Shown in pieces: positions 16,163-21,146 of a stretch of DNA of 21,146 nt. Both the position numbers and the translations under genes were made by a program. Position 1 is the stretch's first letter, and each line of letters opens with the position of its first letter. The notes beneath the pieces are model-generated. The model ran no database searches. It saw nothing but the letters and a program-made list of their open reading frames with translations, and was not told the origin of the DNA. The stretch is from Lachnospiraceae bacterium UBA3774 (GTDB lineage Bacteria; Bacillota; Clostridia; Lachnospirales; Lachnospiraceae): positions 1 through 21,146 of the forward strand of contig DFFO01000044.1 of assembly GCA_002369255.1 (NCBI GenBank). Direction: 5' to 3'.

Positions 16163-17782
16163 TCAGAGTTCGCGGAATTTTTTTGCGCCTTTTGTTCCAA
16201 GCCATTTTTCCATGTAAAGCACCAAAAGACCTATTATCACTGTCCAAATTGCGAGATACAGAATTGGCGTTATAAAATTGATCTCAAGAGAGATGAACAG
16301 CACTGCATAAAGTCCGGCCACCAAAGCGGCAATTCCCCATCCTCCGAGCATACATATCAGAACTCCCATACTTTGCTTTACGGGGACCGTCTCGTTTGAC
16401 CAGTCAAGTACAGGATGTGTAAGACCTGTCACCAGGCCGAGATATGCCTCAAAAAGCATATATATGATCAAAAACGCAGACAAAACGATCATTTCCGGCA
16501 ATTCTGGTCTAAATGCGATCGCAACAGCCGCAAGAAGCGCAATAAGCGCAATAGTATTCATCATGATATGCAGCTTTAATTTTGCCGAAAAAATCTGTTT
16601 TTCTGATATCGGAAGCGTCTTTAATATCCAGAGAGTGTTTCCTTCAAGAGAAACAGACGGCGCGGAAATTGCTATGGTAGATATCAGCATCATACCGATA
16701 ACTCCAAGGATCACGGACATACCGTCGCCAAGCCACGGCACAGTCACGTCAAGCATATGCAAAAAAGCAACTATGTCATTTGATTTAACAATAACTATCA
16801 CCGCAAGTACTATCATCAGTATTACTCCGAGACCGCTGTTGAAAAGGTATATAGGCGTTCCGAAGAAACGTTTTGACTCTTTTGCAAACAGTGCGGATTC
16901 CGGTTTTTTGAAGCTGTTGTCTTCCTTGTCGTAAGCTTTCTTTTTTGCTCCTTTGTTTGACGTGGAAATCTTTATAAATGACCGAGAAAGCACAAAAATG
17001 CAGACAGCCGTAACTGCGGCCGCAAGGCAGAAAATAATGATCATGCACAAAACGTCGCCGGCAGCGGCTTTTCCTATCAGATAAAATGGATTTAAATATC
17101 CCGACATCGATCTTTCAAACGAGTCTATATTTTCGGCAAGGTTACGGAGAATGTCGCTCATTTTAAAATAAACGACATAATAAAGTCCGAACAAAAGAAA
17201 ATATAATATAGTCGTAAATACCGCCTTGTTTCTGAGGCGGCTTGTGATCAGCCCGACTACCCAGCCGAGCAGACAGCTGATAACAAGGACAAAAGCCGAA
17301 ACAACAAATAAAAGCAGAATGCCGAAAACAACGCTTAAAAACGAGGGCGAGCCGGCGATCCAATATCTAATAAGACCGGGCACCCAGACTATCGCAGTAA
17401 AAAGCGTTCCCAGCAGATAAAGACTGATCATTCTTGCCGAAAGTATCTGCGAAGGCTTTAAGGGCATCGATATCAGAAGGTCATTGTCCTTTGCGGAAAA
17501 AAGCGCGTTAAAAGTGGCAAAGACGTTGATAATAACACCTATCATCAACGACAGCACCGCCACCAGCACAAAGTAGAGCCAGTCAAGACCGAAGGCAAGC
17601 GTTATTTCGGAAAAGAACATACAGAGAAAATAAAAACTGGCGCCAGTCGCTGCCGCGGCAAGCAACAGAAGCGCAGTAAGCGCAAACAGCGCGGCCCTGC
17701 TTCTTGGCTTGTTTGTCTTTCTGTTTATTACGATCGGAGAGAGAAATTCCTTCAGTTCTTTTTTTAATAATATTTTTATCAT
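16163..17782 (-). CDS. ABC exporter permease, 12-helix ABC-2-like
   Basis: This is a membrane protein of about 539 residues with roughly twelve hydrophobic segments. Examples (numbered from the GTG at 17791) are 34-58, 72-95, 124-147, 155-183, 190-208, 247-270 and five more after 310. The cytoplasmic loop FNALFSAKDNDLLISMPLKP after the second segment is typical of the large putative ABC exporter subunits seen in Firmicutes. I choose the ATG at 17782 because GGTGA lies just upstream. A GTG at 17791, three codons earlier, is also in frame but lacks a ribosome binding site. The partner ATPase gene ends at 17798, directly upstream. The transported substrate is unknown. A large polar loop about residues 275-310 separates the two halves, suggesting an internal duplication. 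Confidence 0.88.
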   Translation of the reverse strand: MIKILLKKELKEFLSPIVINRKTNKPRSRAALFALTALLLLAAAATGASFYFLCMFFSEITLAFGLDWLYFVLVAVLSLMIGVIINVFATFNALFSAKDNDLLISMPLKPSQILSARMISLYLLGTLFTAIVWVPGLIRYWIAGSPSFLSVVFGILLLFVVSAFVLVISCLLGWVVGLITSRLRNKAVFTTILYFLLFGLYYVVYFKMSDILRNLAENIDSFERSMSGYLNPFYLIGKAAAGDVLCMIIIFCLAAAVTAVCIFVLSRSFIKISTSNKGAKKKAYDKEDNSFKKPESALFAKESKRFFGTPIYLFNSGLGVILMIVLAVIVIVKSNDIVAFLHMLDVTVPWLGDGMSVILGVIGMMLISTIAISAPSVSLEGNTLWILKTLPISEKQIFSAKLKLHIMMNTIALIALLAAVAIAFRPELPEMIVLSAFLIIYMLFEAYLGLVTGLTHPVLDWSNETVPVKQSMGVLICMLGGWGIAALVAGLYAVLFISLEINFITPILYLAIWTVIIGLLVLYMEKWLGTKGAKKFREL

Positions 17783-17797
17783 TTCCGTCACCGTAGT

Positions 17798-18499
17798 TTA
17801 AGCAAGTTCCAAAAAGACGTTTTCAAGAGATTCATCGCCGCGGACCTCTTCCATCGTCCCTGATCTGATCAGTTTTCCTTCTTTTATTATCGCGATTTTA
17901 TCACAGAGCTTCTCCGCGACCTCCAGAACGTGCGTTGAAAAGAAAATAGCTCCGCCGTTGTCGCATACTTCACGCATCATTTCCTTGACCGTGTGAGACG
18001 CTTTCGGATCAAGTCCTACGAAGGGTTCGTCCATTATTATCAATTTCGGATCATGGATCCATGCGGAAATGATCGCAAGTTTCTGCTTCATTCCGTGTGA
18101 ATATGCCGAGATAGGTGTGGCAAGATCGTCTGTAAGTTCAAAAAGGCCTGCATATTTTTCTATAAGCGTATTTCTTTTTTCGGTCGATATGCCGAAAATA
18201 TCAGCGACAAAATTCAGATAGGCCGAGCCCTTCATATATCCGTAAAGGTCCGGATTGTCCGGAATATACGCAAATTTTTTCTTACATTCAAGCGGCGCAT
18301 CCTTGATGGATAAACCGTCGATAAATATCTCTCCTTCATCAAAATCCAGGATCCCGGTAACGCTCTTTAACGTGGTGGTCTTTCCGGCTCCGTTTGGTCC
18401 TATAAAGCCGTAGATTTCTCCGGGTTTTATCTCGAGAGAAAGGTTATCTACCGCCTTTATATCTCCGTATTTTTTGGTAAGATTGTTGATTGTAAGCAT
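17798..18499 (-). CDS. ABC transporter ATP-binding protein
   Basis: This 233-residue ATPase has Walker A GPNGAGKTT (34-42), the signature YSHGMKQK (133-140), Walker B LIIMDEP (153-159) and the switch histidine H190 (STH). The Q-loop position reads IPDNPDLY; D in place of Q is common in this exporter subgroup. The frame continues 26 codons upstream, but I reject that extension: AAGGAG sits 7 nt before the ATG at 18499 and the family alignment starts there. The permease gene follows after a few nucleotides and the ComB-like gene ends 35 nt upstream, so all three are likely one transcript. It powers the downstream permease, presumably for export. Confidence 0.95.
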   Translation of the reverse strand: MLTINNLTKKYGDIKAVDNLSLEIKPGEIYGFIGPNGAGKTTTLKSVTGILDFDEGEIFIDGLSIKDAPLECKKKFAYIPDNPDLYGYMKGSAYLNFVADIFGISTEKRNTLIEKYAGLFELTDDLATPISAYSHGMKQKLAIISAWIHDPKLIIMDEPFVGLDPKASHTVKEMMREVCDNGGAIFFSTHVLEVAEKLCDKIAIIKEGKLIRSGTMEEVRGDESLENVFLELA

Positions 18500-18534
18500 A
18501 GCAGTCTCCTTTTTGATAATAAAAACATAAAACG

Positions 18535-19245
18535 TCACATATCCACTCTGTTCATAAGATAAAAACCGTCTCCGCAAGGTTTTGCAGTAATAGCAAAGCC
18601 AAATCGGTCGATTTCGGTACTGAGATAAAAATCACGCCTGGGAAAAACTCCGGCATTTCGGGGATCAAAAAATTTTGCTCCGTCTGTTTTTTTGAGTCTT
18701 TCGATCCTTTCAGGCAAAAGCCTGCAAAAAGAGTCCGTTTCGGCGCGTCCTAAAAGCATTGCGCGTATGTACTCCCCGCAAAGAGTGTCCTCCTCGGTCG
18801 GAACCTTGGCTCCGAGCCCCATGCAAACGATAGTTACGTCATCCGTTCCGCTGTTTAAAATATACTTTGCCGTTGCTGCGGCATTTACCAAAGATGCGCC
18901 GAGTATTTCAGCCGCGTTTACAGCTCCTGATATTCCCTGAGTTCCCGCGCTCGTAGTATGGATGGCGGTTTTTCCGGAAAAATCCTTATCTTCCACCTGT
19001 GACGGAGAATTCCCGAAATCAAAACCCGGTAGCATCGCGCCTTCACGCTCTCCTATCAATAAGGCTCCCGGATGCGAGCGCCTGTAGTTGTAAGCCAGAT
19101 CCTTGTCTCCCACGGCATACAGGGTGCTTATATTGTTGCCAAACAGGTACGATTCCACCGAAAAAGCACGAAAAACATCAATAATAACGGCGGTTCCCCT
19201 GATTTCATCTATTCCTTTTAATTGCTGATTGATTTTGATATTCAT
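18535..19245 (-). CDS. ComB-like 2-phosphosulfolactate phosphatase family protein
   Basis: This 236-residue protein has the ComB family landmarks: IIDVFRAFS near the N-terminus (D23), LLIGEREG (62-69), GFDFGNSP (74-81), a TTSAGTQ segment (97-103, versus the commoner TTNGT), and a CMGLGAK...EEDTLCGEYI block (141-160). In methanogens ComB removes phosphate from 2-phosphosulfolactate in coenzyme M synthesis. Homologues are widespread in bacteria that lack coenzyme M, so this may act on another phosphorylated acid. ATAGGA precedes the ATG by about 7 nt, with a possible promoter at 19266-19293. It is the first gene of the ABC operon. Family is likely; substrate is unproven. Confidence 0.85.
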   Translation of the reverse strand: MNIKINQQLKGIDEIRGTAVIIDVFRAFSVESYLFGNNISTLYAVGDKDLAYNYRRSHPGALLIGEREGAMLPGFDFGNSPSQVEDKDFSGKTAIHTTSAGTQGISGAVNAAEILGASLVNAAATAKYILNSGTDDVTIVCMGLGAKVPTEEDTLCGEYIRAMLLGRAETDSFCRLLPERIERLKKTDGAKFFDPRNAGVFPRRDFYLSTEIDRFGFAITAKPCGDGFYLMNRVDM

Positions 19246-19265
19246 GATGGTGTCCTATGGAGAAC

Positions 19266-19293
19266 ATTTTACCATAAATGCGCTCAAATACAA
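19266..19293 (-). promoter_or_regulatory. Possible promoter of the ComB-like/ABC operon
   Basis: On the minus strand TTGTAT (19288-19293), a 16-nt spacer and TAAAAT (19266-19271) would start transcription near 19259. That leaves a very short leader with the AGGA binding site (19253-19256) almost at its 5' end. A 6-bp inverted repeat ATTATG/CATAAT lies just upstream (19305-19325). Confidence 0.4.
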
Positions 19294-19434
19294 CAAAAAA
19301 CGACATTATGTCCCCGATGCATAATTTTCAAAAATTGTCAAGATAGTTTTTTTAGATAAAAGAACTTTGTTTTTGCGCTTTTTTTATGTTTTTTTTTATT
19401 ATATTATAAAACAAGTGGAAAGGAATAGTTTATT

Positions 19435-19584
19435 ATGAAAAAAAGTTACAACGCACCTGTCGCAAATATCACATATTTTTATACAGAATCTTTAATGACC
19501 GAATTATGGAGCGGTGAGCATGTGATAGATCTTCCTGAAGATGAATTTTCAAATTCAGGCAACTCCGGAAATACCGAGCCCTGA
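19435..19584 (+). CDS. Small 49-residue acidic protein of unknown function
   Basis: ATG at 19435, with AAAGGA about 10 nt upstream and a clean TGA at 19582. The product starts MKKSYNAP, has a hydrophobic/aromatic middle (ITYFYTESLMTELW, 12-25) and an acidic, Ser/Gly/Asn-rich tail ending SGNSGNTEP. There are eight Asp/Glu, two Lys and no Cys. There is no transmembrane segment or signal peptide. A strong terminator follows 28 nt after the stop, so it is a self-contained transcription unit. I do not recognise a family by name, but short proteins beginning MKK-x-Y-x-x-P are frequent in Clostridia. The Y-x-x-P motif also occurs in lasso-peptide leaders, but no lasso enzymes are seen here. It is probably a real gene; its role is unknown. 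Confidence 0.7.
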   Translation: MKKSYNAPVANITYFYTESLMTELWSGEHVIDLPEDEFSNSGNSGNTEP

Positions 19585-19611
19585 TCTTATGCTTTTATTA
19601 CCTGCACATTT

Positions 19612-19640
19612 ACCCGTCCGAAATAACGGACGGGTTTTTT
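19612..19640 (+). terminator. Strong intrinsic terminator after the 49-aa gene
   Basis: A perfect GC-rich 8-bp stem CCCGTCCG / CGGACGGG (19613-19620 with 19627-19634) has a 6-nt loop and is followed by TTTTTT. An extra A-T pair extends the stem. Confidence 0.95.
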
Positions 19641-19712
19641 GTTATTTATCGGACGATTAAACCTAAGTCCGGCATATTTAATATTTTTTTAATAAAAAAA
19701 TACCGCGACATG

Positions 19713-19750
19713 TGTTATTATCAGCTAAACCCCAAAAAGGAGGTATTATC
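19713..19750 (+). promoter_or_regulatory. Extended -10 promoter and RBS of the glutathione peroxidase gene
   Basis: TG-T-TATTAT (19713-19721) is an extended -10; the matching -35 position is only A-rich. AAAAAGGAGGT (ending near 19744) is a near-perfect ribosome binding site 8-9 nt before the GTG at 19753. A CGGAC/GTCCG inverted repeat (19650-19671) lies upstream. Confidence 0.65.
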
Positions 19751-19752
19751 CC

Positions 19753-20226
19753 GTGTCAATTTATGATTTTAACGTAAAGAAACGCGACGGCTCGGATTTT
19801 TCTCTCAGTGAACTGCAAGGAAAGGTTCTTTTGATCGTCAATACTGCAACCGGCTGCGGTTTTACGCCCCAATATGAAGGGCTTCAAAATCTCTATACCA
19901 AGTATCACGACAAGGGGCTCGAGATTCTTGATTTTCCCTGCAACCAGTTCGGAAGCCAGGCTCCGGGTTCAAACGATGAAATACATGAGTTTTGCACTCT
20001 GAAATATAAGACAGAGTTTGATCAGTTTGCAAAGATAGACGTAAACGGCGATGAAGAATCTCCGCTGTATACGTATCTCAAGGATCAAAAGGGCGGCGCG
20101 CTTGGTAAAAAGATCAAATGGAACTTCACAAAATTCCTTGTTGACAGATCCGGAAACGTAATTGATCGTTTTTCTCCCACTACCACCCCTGAAAAGATCG
20201 AACAAGATATCGTAAAGCTTTTGTAA
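19753..20226 (+). CDS. Glutathione peroxidase family (thioredoxin-type) peroxidase
   Basis: This 157-residue protein is the length of bacterial GPx/BsaA-like enzymes. Active-site residues by motif are C35 (TATGCGF) as peroxidatic Cys instead of selenocysteine, Q69 (NQFGSQ) and W123-N124 (WNF). C81 (EFC) aligns by spacing with the resolving Cys of yeast Gpx3, so it probably uses thioredoxin rather than glutathione. The segment after the catalytic Gln reads APG rather than the usual EPG. It is cytoplasmic, with no signal peptide. The start is GTG, supported by AAAAAGGAGGT. It stands alone between two terminators and protects against peroxides, in keeping with an anaerobe. It codes its own stress defence and shows no operon tie to its neighbours. 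Confidence 0.95.
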   Translation: MSIYDFNVKKRDGSDFSLSELQGKVLLIVNTATGCGFTPQYEGLQNLYTKYHDKGLEILDFPCNQFGSQAPGSNDEIHEFCTLKYKTEFDQFAKIDVNGDEESPLYTYLKDQKGGALGKKIKWNFTKFLVDRSGNVIDRFSPTTTPEKIEQDIVKLL

Positions 20227-20251
20227 ATTTCAAATAAAGCCGAAAAAAAAC

Positions 20252-20287
20252 GGCCGCAACGGGCATATCCCCCATTGCGGCTGTTTT
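20252..20287. terminator. Shared terminator of GPx and PTS IIC genes
   Basis: An 11-bp stem (20253-20263 with 20271-20281) has one C-A mismatch on the plus strand, which is a G-U pair on the minus strand. It is followed by TGTTTTTGATTT on the plus strand; the minus strand reaches a TTTTTTTT run. It lies between the convergent GPx and PTS genes. Confidence 0.85.
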
Positions 20288-20307
20288 TGATTTGTGCCTA
20301 TAATCTT

Positions 20308-21146
20308 TTAATTCAGTTTCATATCTCCGGGTTTTACCCATCCGATTTTTTTCAAAAACATATTTATAAGCGGTGTTATGACCGCGGGCAGGATAATCGC
20401 GACAAGAGCAAGGCCGATCCAGTCCATGGAGGTGATAGCACTCTTGTCTCCTGCGGCAATATCATTCAACCAGCCTGTATATACTCCGAGCGGGCCCACC
20501 ATGCCGCAGGTTCCCATTCCCGAAGATACAGCCGCCCCGTTCATTTCAAGCCTGAACATGCAGGTCGCCACAGGTCCCGTGATCGCTGACGTAAGCGTAG
20601 GAGCTATCCAGATGCGTGGGTTTTTTACTATATTTCCCATCTGAAGCATCGACGTTCCGATGCCCTGTGAAATAAGACCTCCCCAACGGTTTTCCTTAAA
20701 TGATATGACCGCAAATCCGATCATTTGTGCACAGCAGCCTGCCACGGCTGCTCCTCCGGCTAGCCCCATAAGACTCAGCGCCGCACATATAGCAGCCGAA
20801 GAAATAGGCAAAGTCAGCGCCATTCCGACAATGACTGAAACCAGTATGCCCATCAAAAACGGCTGTAGCTCCGTCGCCCACATTATGAGATTTCCTGTCT
20901 TCATTGCCGCCCATCCGAGTGCCGGAGCTATAAGGGCAGACAGCCCGATCCCTACTCCTATGGTGACAAGAGGGGTGATCAGGATATCTATCTTTGTTTC
21001 TTTGGAAACGGCTTTCCCGATCTCTGAAGCTATGATAGCGATAAACAAAACAGCCAGCGGGCCTCCTGCGCCGCCCAGAGCATTTGCCGAAAAGCCCACG
21101 GGGATCAGCGAAAAAAGCACAAGCGGCGGGCATTTAAGGGCATATC
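20308..21146 (-). CDS. PTS IIC-type membrane permease, PTS_EIIC_2 family (5' end outside window)
   Basis: The frame stays open to the right edge: the residues before the GTG at 21120 (YALKCPPLVLFSLIP) continue it, so the true start lies outside. About 279 residues are visible. The sequence is strongly hydrophobic, with about seven or eight membrane segments and glycine-rich loops (ANALGGAGGPLAV, GSITG-like ITGPVA). The family blocks SKETKIDILITPLVTI and MGTCGMVGPLGVYTGW identify the PTS_EIIC_2-type permeases, which resemble PTS transmembrane components but often occur without IIA/IIB partners. The TAA stop is followed by a shared hairpin. Transport of a sugar or other small molecule is inferred. 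No other PTS gene is visible in the window. Confidence 0.85.
   Translation of the reverse strand, partial: YALKCPPLVLFSLIPVGFSANALGGAGGPLAVLFIAIIASEIGKAVSKETKIDILITPLVTIGVGIGLSALIAPALGWAAMKTGNLIMWATELQPFLMGILVSVIVGMALTLPISSAAICAALSLMGLAGGAAVAGCCAQMIGFAVISFKENRWGGLISQGIGTSMLQMGNIVKNPRIWIAPTLTSAITGPVATCMFRLEMNGAAVSSGMGTCGMVGPLGVYTGWLNDIAAGDKSAITSMDWIGLALVAIILPAVITPLINMFLKKIGWVKPGDMKLN

Noticed and set aside
17783..17791. GTG start three codons upstream for the ABC permease.
   Set aside because: No Shine-Dalgarno sequence precedes it; GGTGA lies at the right distance for the ATG at 17782. The difference is small and not decisive.
18500..18577. A 26-codon N-terminal extension of the ABC ATPase.
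   Set aside because: It overlaps the end of the ComB-like gene, has no binding site and is not part of the family; AAGGAG precedes the ATG at 18499.
19373..19402. TTGCGC and TATTAT as a promoter of the 49-aa gene.
   Set aside because: The spacer is 18 nt in an extremely T-rich tract and the -35 match is poor; a promoter must exist but cannot be located reliably.
19753..20226. Selenocysteine at the active site of the glutathione peroxidase.
   Set aside because: The codon is TGC (Cys35), not TGA.

Overview
The window looks like chromosomal DNA from an anaerobic member of the Firmicutes, most likely a gut Clostridia. Supporting signs are strong AGGAGG-type ribosome binding sites, occasional GTG and TTG starts, AT-rich intergenic DNA with sigma-A-like promoters, and the gene families present: DUF5107/TPR, GH127, Ldh2, a PTS_EIIC_2-type permease and a ComB-like phosphatase. 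I cannot place it to family or genus. I saw no tRNA, rRNA, CRISPR array, phage gene or insertion sequence.

Bases 1-4366 (minus strand) read as one operon: an AraC-family regulator, a PIG-L/LmbE-type deacetylase whose start overlaps the regulator's stop by 4 nt, and a very long secreted beta-helix protein. The beta-helix gene stays open for 915 codons from its signal peptide to the left edge, so its C-terminus is missing. It is built from tandem modules of about 320 residues. Bases 4367-4834 are a divergent control region with good promoters and several inverted and direct repeats.

Bases 4835-10098 (plus strand) form a tight four-gene operon: a zinc-ligand-less MDR dehydrogenase, a PIG3-like quinone oxidoreductase, an Eis-like GNAT acetyltransferase and a cytoplasmic GH127-type beta-L-arabinofuranosidase. 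A strong bidirectional hairpin at 10111-10139 separates it from a convergent minus-strand cluster at 10162-15942. That cluster encodes, in transcription order, a 1088-residue DUF5107+TPR protein with a TTG start, an Ldh2-family NAD(P)-dependent dehydrogenase and a Gfo/Idh/MocA oxidoreductase with an inserted four-cysteine cluster. Four redox enzymes, a glycosidase and a mutarotase-like DUF5107 protein together suggest intracellular breakdown or remodelling of an unusual glycoside, but the substrate cannot be read from sequence.

Bases 16163-19245 (minus) encode a ComB-like phosphatase followed by an ABC-type ATPase and its 12-helix permease. Bases 19435-19584 hold a small 49-codon gene with its own ribosome binding site and a strong terminator. 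A thioredoxin-type glutathione peroxidase gene follows. The right edge carries a PTS IIC-type permease whose N-terminus lies outside the window.

The strongest candidates for undescribed biology are the redox/GH127/DUF5107 cluster, the AraC-PIG-L-beta-helix operon and the 49-aa peptide gene.
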